A stretch of 64,000 nucleotides of DNA from the NCBI RefSeq assembly GCF_008704205.1, contig NZ_VXLC01000029.1:62001-126000 (forward strand), read 5' to 3'. A program made the translations under genes and the position numbers. The number at the start of each line of letters is the position of its first letter. Within the stretch, counting starts at the first letter, position 1. Shown here piece after piece: positions 23,278 to 31,270 of the stretch. Source of the stretch: Nocardia colli (GTDB taxonomy: Bacteria > Actinomycetota > Actinomycetes > Mycobacteriales > Mycobacteriaceae). The notes beneath the pieces were generated by a model. The model ran no database searches. It saw only the letters and a list, made by a program, of their open reading frames with translations, and was not told where the DNA came from.

Positions 23278-23721
23278 ATGAGACAGCGGGGAGTGGTCAC
23301 CGGACTGCTGGTCGCGGCGGGCGCGATATTCGCGGCGCGGCGGATATTGGTCCTGGTGAATGTCACCGGCGCCAGCATGGAGCCGACGCTGTGCGACGGT
23401 GACCGGATCCTGGTTCGCCGGCGCGGTCCGGCCGGCCTGCGACGCGGGCGGATCGTGGTGCTGATGGCGCCCGAGGCGGCGCAGGGGCGCGAGTGGCAGT
23501 GTCCCGGCTGGCACGTCAAACGTGTTGTCGCGCTTCCCGGTGACCCGTTGCCCGCGGATGTTCCGGCGACCGACGACACGGGTCTGGTGCCGCGGGATTC
23601 GGTGGTGGTGTTCGGCGACAACCCATTCGGCGGCGACTCGCGCAACTGGGGGCCGTACCGTGTCGACGGTCTCGTCGGCACGCTGGTCTGCCGCACCCGG
23701 ACCGCGGGCCGGCTCGGATGA
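23278..23721 (+). CDS. S26-family signal peptidase
   Basis: A 147-residue type I signal peptidase, shorter than housekeeping LepB. An N-terminal membrane helix (about 5-29) is followed by the catalytic Ser33 in GASMEPTL, Lys81 in HVKRVVALPGD and box E GDNPFGGDSRNWGP. ATG at 23278 has AGGAGA six bases upstream. It is translationally coupled to the MauE-like gene by an ATGA overlap. As a second, locus-specific signal peptidase next to a peptide with an ASA|C junction, it is the likely leader protease (inference). Confidence 0.88.
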   Translation: MRQRGVVTGLLVAAGAIFAARRILVLVNVTGASMEPTLCDGDRILVRRRGPAGLRRGRIVVLMAPEAAQGREWQCPGWHVKRVVALPGDPLPADVPATDDTGLVPRDSVVVFGDNPFGGDSRNWGPYRVDGLVGTLVCRTRTAGRLG

Positions 23722-24236
23722 GCTACGTCGTGCTGTCCTGCCGGTACCTGCTCGGGGGAGTGTTCCTGGTGGCGCTGGTGGGTAAGTTGCGAAGTCGCGC
23801 AGCATATTCCGAGTTCGTCGCGGCGACGGGTGCGCTGCTCGGCGTGGGCGATCGGATCGCGCGGTGGGCGGCGATGTCGACCGTCGTGGCGGAGGCGGTC
23901 ATCGTCTGCGCGTTGATCGCCGAACCTACGGCTCGAGTCGGCCTCGGGCTGGCCGCGCTGCTGCTGGGCTGTTTCAGCGTCGCGTTGACGCGTGCGTTGC
24001 GGCGCGGTTCGACCACGCCGTGTCGTTGTTTCGGCGCGTCCACCACACCGATCCGGATCGAGCACGCGCTGCGCAGTGCCGTGCTCGGCGTCCTTGCCCT
24101 CGGCGGACTGCTGCTCGATCTCACCCTCGAGACGCACCGCTATGAACTGGCCGGTGTCGCGGTATCGGTGCCGGCCGTGGCGGCGGGCATCCTGCTGACG
24201 ACCCGGCTCGATGACGTGGCCGACCTGCTGCGCTGA
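23718..24236 (+). CDS. MauE-like (DoxX superfamily) membrane thiol-redox protein
   Basis: A 172-residue polytopic membrane protein with about four to five helices. The conserved MauE motif CRCFG has C102 and C104 (TPCRCFGAS), located between helices 3 and 4. MauE proteins are thought to work with MauD in disulfide formation, recycling electrons in the membrane. The gene overlaps the S26 peptidase gene by 4 bp, tying it to the cysteine-rich peptide locus. Together with the CxxC protein at 20596 it would supply oxidative folding. Confidence 0.85.
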   Translation: MSYVVLSCRYLLGGVFLVALVGKLRSRAAYSEFVAATGALLGVGDRIARWAAMSTVVAEAVIVCALIAEPTARVGLGLAALLLGCFSVALTRALRRGSTTPCRCFGASTTPIRIEHALRSAVLGVLALGGLLLDLTLETHRYELAGVAVSVPAVAAGILLTTRLDDVADLLR

Positions 24237-24349
24237 CGACCCGGAAAGTTTTTTCGAAGAAATCCGGGCAGGGCTGTCGGATCAGGGCGGCGGCGTTCGT
24301 AGCAGTGATGAAGCCGCCCAGTGGGGGTGGCGAGAGAAAGGAACAACAC

Positions 24350-24949
24350 ATGAGCACCACCTTCACCGTCGACTTCTTCTGCTCCCTCGACGGCTACGGC
24401 TCCGCCAAGGGCTGGCCCGGATACTGGGGCAAGGAAGGCCCCGAGGTCATCGAGGACCGCGTGCGCACCTTCGCGCAGGACCAGGTGCTCGTCTTCGGTG
24501 CGACCACGTTCCGGGAGTTCCGGCAGTTCGTGACCATGTTCGACGAGCCCTACTACGACAGCATCAACACGCTGCCGAAGCTCGTCTTCTCCAGCACGCT
24601 CGAAGAGCCGCTCGGGTGGCAGAACTCGACGGTCCTCGACGAGGACGCGGTGACGGCGATCGAGCGCCTGAAGCGCACGACGGACGTGCCGATGCGTTCG
24701 CACGGCAGCATCTCGCTGAATCGTGCACTGCTCGCCGCCGGGCTGGTCGACCGGCTCGAGGTCATCATGTTCCCCGCCGTCACGGGCAGCGCCGGCGAGG
24801 CGGCGCTGCTGCACGGCGGGGCGGAGCTCGACCTGGAACTCGTCGAGTCGACCGTGCTCGACGGACGGACGCAGAAGCTCGTATACATCCCGCACCTGCA
24901 CACCGAGGTTCCCGCGGGCGTCGGGCCGAAGCCCCGGAACGCGGACTAG
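24350..24949 (+). CDS. Dihydrofolate reductase-like / RibD C-terminal domain protein
   Basis: A 199-residue protein with the RibD_C fold: TVDFFCSLDGYGSAKGWPGYWGKEGPEV, VLVFGATTFREFRQF, KLVFSSTLEEPLGWQNSTVL and MRSHGSISLNRALLAAGLVDRLEVIMFPAVTG. This family covers NADPH-dependent reductases of unknown substrate, often next to DGPF/YCII proteins. ATG at 24350 follows AAAGGAACAACAC; an earlier ATG at 24305 has no such site. The DGPF and sigma genes follow, so it probably belongs to the ECF42 unit. Confidence 0.83.
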   Translation: MSTTFTVDFFCSLDGYGSAKGWPGYWGKEGPEVIEDRVRTFAQDQVLVFGATTFREFRQFVTMFDEPYYDSINTLPKLVFSSTLEEPLGWQNSTVLDEDAVTAIERLKRTTDVPMRSHGSISLNRALLAAGLVDRLEVIMFPAVTGSAGEAALLHGGAELDLELVESTVLDGRTQKLVYIPHLHTEVPAGVGPKPRNAD

Positions 24950-25002
24950 GTCGCACGATCGTTCCGCACAACCGTTTCGACAGCACAGGAGAGGATCTTC
25001 GT

Positions 25003-25326
25003 ATGCGCTATCTGGTTTCCGTGATCGATGACAAGAGCAATCCCGGCAGCACGGACCGGCAGCCCGCGATCAGCGAGTTCAACGAGCGACTGATCGCCGA
25101 CGGGTACTGGGTGTTCGCGGGCGGACTCGCGGACACCGACTCCGCCACGGTCATCGACAACCGGGGCGAGCAGGCGGTGTTCAGCGACGGGCCGTTCGTG
25201 GAGTCGAAGGAGTACCTGGCCGGCGTGTGGGTGTGGGAGGCCCCCGATCTGGACGTGGCGCTCCGGCTCGCCGCCGAGGCGTCGAAGGTCTGCGATCGCA
25301 AGATCGAGGTGCGGCCGTTTCAGTGA
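25003..25326 (+). CDS. DGPF/YCII-domain protein
   Basis: A 107-residue single-domain protein of the YCII/DGPF family. The name-giving motif is present (FSDGPFVESKEYLAGVWVWEAPDLDVALRLAAEAS). Start ATG at 25003 with AGGAGAGGATCTTC upstream. Its stop overlaps the GTG start of the sigma gene by 4 bp. DGPF proteins are the standard genomic partners of ECF42 sigma factors and are thought to belong to their regulon. Confidence 0.88.
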   Translation: MRYLVSVIDDKSNPGSTDRQPAISEFNERLIADGYWVFAGGLADTDSATVIDNRGEQAVFSDGPFVESKEYLAGVWVWEAPDLDVALRLAAEASKVCDRKIEVRPFQ

Positions 25327-26558
25327 GCGACATCGAGGAGGCGGTCACCCGCGCCCTGCACGAGGAGTGGGCCCGGGTGGTCGCCAGCTTGACCAGGCGA
25401 TTCGGTGATCTCGACATCGCCGAGGAGGCGGCCGCCGAGGCGTTCGCGACCGCCGTCGAGCGATGGCGGGCCGACGGCGTACCGCCCAACCCTGGCGCCT
25501 GGCTGACCACCACCGCCAACCGCAAGGCCATCGACCGGATCCGCCGCGAGAACAAGCGCGACGACAAGCACAAGGAGGCTCAGATGGTGTACGACGACGA
25601 CCCACCCGAGCCGCTCGGCGTCATCGACGACGATCGGCTGCGGCTGATCTTCACCTGCTGCCACCCGGCGCTGGCGATGGAAGCCCGCCTGGCGCTGACG
25701 CTGCGCATGGTCGGCGGTCTGACCGTGCCCGAGATCGCCCACGCCTTCCTCGCGACCGAGGCTGCCACCGGGCAGCGGATCACCCGGGCGAAGGCCAAGA
25801 TCAAAGCGGCGCGCATCCCTTATCGGATGCCGTCCGCCGAGGATCTTCCGGCCCGGGTCGCCGGCGTGCTCGTCGTCCTCTTCCTCGTGTTCAACGAGGG
25901 CTATCTGGCGACCGGCTCCGACACCGATCCGATTCGGCACGACCTGACCGCCGAGGCGATCCGGCTCACCCGCCTGATCCGTGCGCTGCTGCCGGAGGAC
26001 GGTGAGGTCGCCGGGCTGCTCGCGCTGATGCTCCTGATCGAGGCCCGCCAGACCGCCCGGGTCTCGGCCACCGGCGAGTTGGTCGCTCTCGATGAGCAGG
26101 ACCGCGGGGCCTGGGACCGGGAGCTGATCGCCGAGGGGCACGGGCTGGTGCGCGAGCGCCTGGCCGCTGCGGCCGGCGGGGCGGCTCCGGGGCGCTACCA
26201 GATCCTGGCCGCGATAAACGCCGTACATACCTCCGCCCGCGACATGCGTGATACCGACTGGTCGCAGATCCTCGCCCTCTACGACCAGCTCGTCCGCGTC
26301 GACCCCTCGCCGATCATCGCGCTCAACCGGGCCATCGCCCTCGCTGAACTCGACGGACCGGAGGTGGCACTCGCGGCCGTCGATCGGCTCGAAGACAAGC
26401 TGGGCGGCTATCACGCTTACTACGCGACTCGGGCCGATCTGCTGCGTCGGCAGGGTCGCAGTCAGGAGTCGCGTGTGGCGTACGACAGAGCCATCGAGTT
26501 GGCGGGCAATACCGCAGAGACGGCTTACCTGACCCGTCGCCGCGACCAATTGTGTTGA
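25323..26558 (+). CDS. ECF42-type RNA polymerase sigma factor with C-terminal extension
   Basis: 411 residues. Sigma region 2 lies near 5-80 (VTRALHEEWARVVASLTRRFGDLDIAEEAAAEAFATAVERW, PGAWLTTTANRKAIDRIRRENKRDDK) and region 4 near 100-165 (DDRLRLIFTCCHPALAMEARLALTLRMVGGLTVPEIAHAFLATEAATGQRITRAKAKIK). A ~230-residue C-terminal extension follows with TPR-like helices (PSPIIALNRAIALAELDGPEVALAAVDRLEDKLGGYHAYYATRADLLRRQGR). This architecture and the DGPF neighbour define ECF42, which lacks an anti-sigma factor and relies on the extension. GTG at 25323 overlaps the DGPF stop. Confidence 0.9.
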   Translation: MSDIEEAVTRALHEEWARVVASLTRRFGDLDIAEEAAAEAFATAVERWRADGVPPNPGAWLTTTANRKAIDRIRRENKRDDKHKEAQMVYDDDPPEPLGVIDDDRLRLIFTCCHPALAMEARLALTLRMVGGLTVPEIAHAFLATEAATGQRITRAKAKIKAARIPYRMPSAEDLPARVAGVLVVLFLVFNEGYLATGSDTDPIRHDLTAEAIRLTRLIRALLPEDGEVAGLLALMLLIEARQTARVSATGELVALDEQDRGAWDRELIAEGHGLVRERLAAAAGGAAPGRYQILAAINAVHTSARDMRDTDWSQILALYDQLVRVDPSPIIALNRAIALAELDGPEVALAAVDRLEDKLGGYHAYYATRADLLRRQGRSQESRVAYDRAIELAGNTAETAYLTRRRDQLC

Positions 26559-26825
26559 TGCAGTATAGGATTCACCCGTTGCACTTGCCGACCACTTTAC
26601 CGAAGCGGTCCGTAGGCATTCCCTAGGCGGACACCCAGCCGAGCCGATCGTTCGCCTCGCCCAGTCGCCGATGATCTCCGCCGAACGGATTCGAAAGCGG
26701 CGGTACGGCTTATCCCGATGCTGTGACCTGCCTCTCATCCGGTTGCCTCTGACGTCGGCGTGAGAGGTGACGATGGTTGTACAGCGCCCGGAACCACCGG
26801 GCCGGTCACCGGGAGGCGACGAAAG

Positions 26826-27746
26826 ATGGGGCAGGCGTGGGGTTTCGGCAGATTTGGCGGGCCCGAGGTGCAGGAGTTCTTCGATCGTCCCGATCCCGTC
26901 CCCGGACGCGGTGAGGTGCTGATCCGGGTCGATGTCGCCGGTGTGAATCCCCTCGATCACATACTGCGGTCGGGTCTGGTCGCCGAGCTCGACAGCGGGC
27001 GTCCGTTTCCGCGCGTGCTGGGCATGGAGGCGGCGGGAACCGTTGTCGCCCTTGGTGAAGACGTCGACGGGCTCGAGGTGGGTGACGCGGTGTTCGGCTT
27101 CGCGCTCACCGGTGGTGGTACCTACGCCGAGACGACGGTGCTGTCCGCGCCGAACACCGCGCGCATCCCGGCCGGGTTGTCCGCGACCGTCGCGGCGACG
27201 CTGCCGGTGGCAGGGACGACCGCGGTGGATGCGCTCGATCAGCTCGGTCTACCAGCCGGGGGCACGATCCTGGTCAACGGGGTCGGTGGCGGGGTGGGTC
27301 TTGCGGTTGCCCGGCTGGCCGTCGGGCGGGGGCTTCGGGTGATCGGCACCGGTAGTGCCGGCAAGCGTGCGCAGGCCGAGGGGATCGGGGTGCGGTTCAT
27401 CGACTACGCCGGAGATGTCGTCGCCGCAGCTCGTGACCTGGTTCCGGACGGTTTCGACGGGATCGTTGACCTGGTCGGCGGCGCCTCACTACGGACGGTT
27501 GCACCGCTGGCCCGGGATCCCCGCAACGTTGTAGCCGTGGGTGATTCGTCGGTGTCCGATCTCGGTGGGCGTTTCGTCGACCGTCGCCTAGACCGCGAGA
27601 ACCTGGAGCGCTCCGCCCAACTCGCGCTCGATGGCGTCCTCGCACCGGTGATCACCGCGATCTATCCGCTGGCCGATGCACCGACTGCCCTCGCCACGGT
27701 CGAGAACGGTCATTCATCGGGCAAGGTTGTCATCAAGGTGGCATGA
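26826..27746 (+). CDS. Quinone-type medium-chain oxidoreductase
   Basis: A 306-residue MDR-superfamily NADPH oxidoreductase without the structural zinc lobe. Motifs are VAGVNPLDHILRSG, RVLGMEAAGTVVALGEDVDGLEVGDAVFGF, PVAGTTAVDALDQLGL, the nucleotide-binding VNGVGGGVGLAVARLAVGRGLRVIGTGS, and a C-terminal GHSSGKVVIKV. ATG at 26826 follows GGGAGGCGACGAAAG. It stands alone; the 267 bp upstream hold no gene that I can support. Confidence 0.87.
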   Translation: MGQAWGFGRFGGPEVQEFFDRPDPVPGRGEVLIRVDVAGVNPLDHILRSGLVAELDSGRPFPRVLGMEAAGTVVALGEDVDGLEVGDAVFGFALTGGGTYAETTVLSAPNTARIPAGLSATVAATLPVAGTTAVDALDQLGLPAGGTILVNGVGGGVGLAVARLAVGRGLRVIGTGSAGKRAQAEGIGVRFIDYAGDVVAAARDLVPDGFDGIVDLVGGASLRTVAPLARDPRNVVAVGDSSVSDLGGRFVDRRLDRENLERSAQLALDGVLAPVITAIYPLADAPTALATVENGHSSGKVVIKVA

Positions 27747-27873
27747 ATCAATCCGCGATCTTCGCAGCCGGCGGCTCATCGCAAGCCTTCGCTCGGCACA
27801 CGCGCTCCGCGGCTAGTTGCTGCCTGCTGTCAGAACTCGCCCGGAGCGCGAAATCCGCATGCGCAGCGTTCCT

Positions 27874-28833
27874 TCAGGAGGCGTGGATTCCGGTGAAGGA
27901 CAACAGGATTCCGGCAGTGCGGGCGGGATCCTCGACCTGGGGTGAGTGACCGACACCCGGCAGGGTCTCCACCGTAGCGCCCGGAACGGTGCGGTACGCA
28001 TCGGTGGACGTGGCGGGCCGCCACCGGCGGTCCTGCTCACCGAAGATCACCAGCAAGGGTTTGCCGAGGGCGGTCAACCGATCCGGAAGGGCGCGCTGGT
28101 TCAGATACTCGCGGCTGGCCGCCGAGGCCGAGACGAGCGAGTGGTAGGTCATGCCCCGCAGGTCGTCGACGAACTGCTGCGGGATCGGGAAGTCGTCGGA
28201 GGGGAAGGCGCTACTCAGCGCCTGGCGCAGCAGACCATCGGTGCGTAACTGCCAAAGCGCCTCTCCGACAATCGGAGTCGTGAGCAGCCTGCTGGCGGGT
28301 GTCTCGGAAATGTCGTCGCCGATACTGGGCCCGGTGTCGATGAGCGCCAACGCGCGCACCAGGTCGGGGCGTTGTTCGGCGAGCGAGGTGGCGACCGCGC
28401 CGCCGGTCGAATGACCGACCACGACGGCCTGGCGGATGCCGAGCTGTTCCAGTACTCCGGCGACCCGGTTGCTTTGCGCCGCAATCGAATAGCCGTCGCC
28501 GCCGGGCTTGGCCGAGCTGCCGTGCCCGAGCAGGTCGAGGCGGATGACCCGGTAGGAGTCGGTCAGCAGCGGCACCAGCCGGTCCCACCAGTGCGTCGAT
28601 CCGGCGAGTCCGTGGATCAGCACCAGGACCGGGCCGTCGGCGGGACCGTCCTGGGTGACCTGGATGTTCTGGCCGTCGACGGTCAGCGTCGATTCCCCGG
28701 TGGCCGCGGCGCTCCGGTGCGCGGTCACCACCGAGCTGCCCAGCAACAGCGCGACGATCGCGCCGATCACGGCCGCAGCGGCAGAGCGACGCGTGCGGCG
28801 TTTCCGCGCATCTTCGGGTATTGGTGAAGTCAT
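27874..28833 (-). CDS. Membrane-anchored or secreted alpha/beta hydrolase
   Basis: A 319-residue hydrolase. A basic N-terminus is followed by a hydrophobic segment (AAAAVIGAIVALLLGSSVVTA, about 18-38), a signal peptide or anchor. The fold shows HGLAGSTHWWDRLVPLL (oxyanion region), nucleophile Ser in VVGHSTGGAVATS, Asp in IFGEQDRRW and His in PGVGHSPQVEDP. It resembles haloalkane dehalogenase/epoxide hydrolase-type enzymes without a clear substrate. It is divergent from the MerR gene at 28999; the MerR-type promoter between them reads toward the MerR gene. Confidence 0.85.
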   Translation of the reverse strand: MTSPIPEDARKRRTRRSAAAAVIGAIVALLLGSSVVTAHRSAAATGESTLTVDGQNIQVTQDGPADGPVLVLIHGLAGSTHWWDRLVPLLTDSYRVIRLDLLGHGSSAKPGGDGYSIAAQSNRVAGVLEQLGIRQAVVVGHSTGGAVATSLAEQRPDLVRALALIDTGPSIGDDISETPASRLLTTPIVGEALWQLRTDGLLRQALSSAFPSDDFPIPQQFVDDLRGMTYHSLVSASAASREYLNQRALPDRLTALGKPLLVIFGEQDRRWRPATSTDAYRTVPGATVETLPGVGHSPQVEDPARTAGILLSFTGIHAS

Positions 28834-28921
28834 CTACTCACTGTCTCTGCTGATGGGCCCGGTGGCTTGTACAAATGTTCCCGCACCTCGAAGCATGTGC
28901 GGAGGTGGTGCCCTTTTAGGC

Positions 28922-28952
28922 TTGAACCTGACGTTAGGTCAGGTTCTACCGT
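28922..28952 (+). promoter_or_regulatory. MerR-type promoter with 19-bp spacer
   Basis: The -35 box TTGAAC (28922-28927) and the -10 box TACCGT (28947-28952) are separated by 19 bp. The spacer carries a perfect inverted repeat, GAACCTGAC (28924-28932) and GTCAGGTTC (28938-28946), around a 5-bp centre. A long spacer with a dyad is the hallmark of MerR-activated promoters and resembles the TipA operator. The MerR/TipAS gene begins 46 bp downstream, indicating autoactivation. Confidence 0.75.
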
Positions 28953-28998
28953 CGGTGACGCCGACGTACAGAGCGTCGGTGGAAGTGGGACGAAACGG

Positions 28999-29754
28999 AT
29001 GGACCAGCACGGAACCGAGCGGGTATGGAAGGTCGGTGAACTCGCGGCCGAGGCCGGGTTGACGGTGCGGACGCTGCACCACTACGACCACATCGGGTTG
29101 GTATGCCCGGCGGAGCGGAGCAGCACCGGCCACCGGCTCTACACCGCCGGCGATGTCGAGCGCCTCTATCAGGTGCTGGCCTTGCGCCAACTGGGCCTGG
29201 GACTGGACCAGATCACGGACCTGCTCGCGGGCACGGTGGCGATGCCGAAGGTGCTGTCCGCGCACCGCGATTTCCTGGCCGCACAACTGGCCGCGACCCA
29301 GGAACTCCACGCCTTGGTCGCCGCACTGGCCGCCACCGCCGAGAGCAGGCCCGACGCCTCCGCGGAGCGCTTCCTCGAATTGATCAGGAGAACCGTCATG
29401 GTCGACGACACCTTCAAGCAGTACTTCACCGAGGGACAGCTGACGCAACTCGCACAGCGCCGAGAAGAACTCGGGGAACAGCAGATTCACCAAGTCGAGG
29501 CCGCCTGGGGCGAACTCATCCCCAAGGTCGACGCCGCGATCGCCGCGGGAATGGACCCGACCACCCCCGAGGCCCGGCAATTGGCAGCCCAGTGGATGGA
29601 ACTCCTGGAAGGGTTCCACGGCGGCGACCCCGGCCTGCGCGACAGTCTGTACCGCATGCAAGCCGCCGAGGCCACCCGGATCGAGAGCGAGTTCTGCGGA
29701 CCATCACCCGCCCAGATCGCCTTCATCTCGACCGCGAATGCCGCACGCGGATAA
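28999..29754 (+). CDS. MerR-family regulator with TipAS drug-sensing domain
   Basis: 251 residues. The N-terminal MerR HTH is at about 9-78 (WKVGELAAEAGLTVRTLHHYDHIGLVCPAERSSTGHRLYTAGDVERLYQVLALRQLGLGLDQI) and a coupling helix follows. The TipAS domain is at about 140-250 (FKQYFTEGQLTQLAQRREELGEQQIHQVEAAWGELIPKVDAAIAAGMDPTTPEARQLAAQWMELLEGF). TipAS-like domains bind thiopeptides or other ligands. ATG at 28999. The promoter dyad upstream indicates autoregulation. Confidence 0.9.
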   Translation: MDQHGTERVWKVGELAAEAGLTVRTLHHYDHIGLVCPAERSSTGHRLYTAGDVERLYQVLALRQLGLGLDQITDLLAGTVAMPKVLSAHRDFLAAQLAATQELHALVAALAATAESRPDASAERFLELIRRTVMVDDTFKQYFTEGQLTQLAQRREELGEQQIHQVEAAWGELIPKVDAAIAAGMDPTTPEARQLAAQWMELLEGFHGGDPGLRDSLYRMQAAEATRIESEFCGPSPAQIAFISTANAARG

Positions 29755-29764
29755 CGAATTCCGA

Positions 29765-29805
29765 CAGCGGCGGCGTTCAACCGAACAGGTTGTCCGCCGC
29801 CGCTG
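29765..29805. terminator. Bidirectional stem-loop terminator
   Basis: CAGCGGCGGCG (29765-29775) and CGCCGCCGCTG (29795-29805) form a perfect 11-bp stem with a 19-base loop, between the convergent MerR/TipAS gene (stop 29754) and the acetyltransferase gene (stop 29860). Confidence 0.65.
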
Positions 29806-29859
29806 GTGGCGCGATCATGGTTCAGTTCCACGCGGGCGAGTTTGCTTGCGGAACCCACT

Positions 29860-30336
29860 TCATGAGGGTGGATTCATGCGGCGACTGTCGGCGTCGGGCC
29901 GGTAGGTGTAGTGGATGAGTCCCTGTTGAAACTTGCCCACGTTGTCGTAGAGCGCGCGAGCAGGGGAGTCCTCCAGGGTGTTCCAGTAGAGACCCGGGAA
30001 GCCGTGCTCTTCGGCATCCCGCGCGACCCACTCGATCATTGCTGTCGCCACACCCCGTCGCCGAACTTTCGCATCGACGAACAGGTCCGCCAAATAGCAT
30101 TTCCCGGAGTACCAGATGCTCACGTGGAACAGATAGTGCGCGACAGCGACCATCTCGCCGTCCAGCCAGCCGGCAATCCCGCGGATCTGCTCATCATCGA
30201 GCAGCCGCCGCCACGCACGTTCATAGTCGCCTTCGCGTCGTTCGACCGCGAAGTAAAGATCCTTACCCCGAGCCAGCACTTCCCAACTGGCACGGTCGTT
30301 TTCAGTCAGCAAGCGGATATCTACCACGCCTACCAT
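29860..30336 (-). CDS. GNAT-family N-acetyltransferase
   Basis: A 158-residue GNAT protein. The acetyl-CoA loop is VDAKVRRRGVATAMIEWV (R/Q-x-x-G-x-A form), preceded by the strand YLADLFVDAKV. The C-terminal motif B is GFPGLYWNTLEDSPARALYDNVG. Start ATG at 30336. The acceptor substrate is not predictable. It lies in the same direction as the ATP-grasp gene upstream (57-bp gap). Confidence 0.87.
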   Translation of the reverse strand: MVGVVDIRLLTENDRASWEVLARGKDLYFAVERREGDYERAWRRLLDDEQIRGIAGWLDGEMVAVAHYLFHVSIWYSGKCYLADLFVDAKVRRRGVATAMIEWVARDAEEHGFPGLYWNTLEDSPARALYDNVGKFQQGLIHYTYRPDADSRRMNPPS

Positions 30337-30394
30337 CCTGCCTTACGGCTGAGCCAGCGGTGGAACGGATTCAAGCGAGCTGGTCATCGCCGTG

Positions 30395-31258
30395 TCAATC
30401 GCGAAAACTCTTGTGCAGGAATGTGATCACTGCATCGGGTGGGGTGCTGTTCGGGCGGTCGCTGACCTGACCGTCGCCGATTTCGATCAATCGCCAGATT
30501 CCGTCTTCGCGTAGTGCGAAGTCGGCTGTGAGGAAGGGGAGGTGCAGGTTCGCGATCGGTTGGGTGACCGGGATGGGATCGAAATCGGGGGTGGGTAGTT
30601 CTCGGGGTGTGTCGGGGTGTGGGCTGATCAATGTGCAGGTGCCGTCGACCCACCAGGTGCGGATTTCGGCCGAGCGGAACTGCTCGAAACGGCGCAGCAC
30701 GAATCCGCCGGTCAGGTCCGCGCCGCGCAGTTCCCGGAATCGCTGTGCCACCCGCCAGGCGCCGTCTGCGTCGTCCAGCTCGGGGATGAACACCGCCTCG
30801 TTCCAGTAGTGCTTCATCGACTTGGTGTAGTCGCGCAGCACTGCGGGGCCAGGGCCGAGTTCGGCACGCGCACGGTCGAATTCGGCGCGATCGGCACCGG
30901 CGGTCCAGGCCGCCTGCGGCGTCAGATCGGTGACCGAGGAGTACCAGCCCGGCAGTTCGTGCGCCCGGCGGTACTGTTCGGGACTGGTCCGCAACGTGAC
31001 GCCGCGCCGTTGCAGTGCGGCGGCGAAAGCGGCGTATTGCTCGCTACGCAACATCCAACCGCGGTACCACGCGGTATCGCTCGTTCGTACCGCGCGCACC
31101 GCGGCCTCGGCACCGTCGGGTGTGGTCAACGCGTCGTGATCGACCAGCGCGACCTCCATACCGGCCGCGCGGGCAGCGTCGGCCTCGGCGGCGAAATGCT
31201 CATCGGCACGACGAGGACGAAGCACGTCGGCGGGAACGAGTAGCAGCATGGTCCCCAT
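30395..31258 (-). CDS. ATP-grasp domain protein (DUF4343-like)
   Basis: A 287-residue protein with an ATP-grasp C-terminal region: VLRDYTKSMKHYWNEAVFIPELDD, GGFVLRRFEQF, EIRTWWVDGTCTLISPHPDTPREL and the metal-binding end WRLIEIGDGQVSDRPNSTPPD. The N-terminal part resembles DUF4343 proteins. The ATP-grasp fold suggests an ATP-dependent ligase; no substrate is evident. ATG at 31258, with an alternative in-frame ATG at 31249 that has GGGG just upstream. It lies 12 bp downstream of the MerR gene at 31271, so it may be cotranscribed. Confidence 0.75.
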   Translation of the reverse strand: MGTMLLLVPADVLRPRRADEHFAAEADAARAAGMEVALVDHDALTTPDGAEAAVRAVRTSDTAWYRGWMLRSEQYAAFAAALQRRGVTLRTSPEQYRRAHELPGWYSSVTDLTPQAAWTAGADRAEFDRARAELGPGPAVLRDYTKSMKHYWNEAVFIPELDDADGAWRVAQRFRELRGADLTGGFVLRRFEQFRSAEIRTWWVDGTCTLISPHPDTPRELPTPDFDPIPVTQPIANLHLPFLTADFALREDGIWRLIEIGDGQVSDRPNSTPPDAVITFLHKSFRD

Positions 31259-31270
31259 TTGGCGACTGAA

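Noticed and set aside
20596..24236. Methylamine dehydrogenase maturation locus
   Set aside because: MauD/MauE-like genes are present but no MauA, MauB or MauG; the 68-residue peptide lacks the two-tryptophan TTQ pattern.
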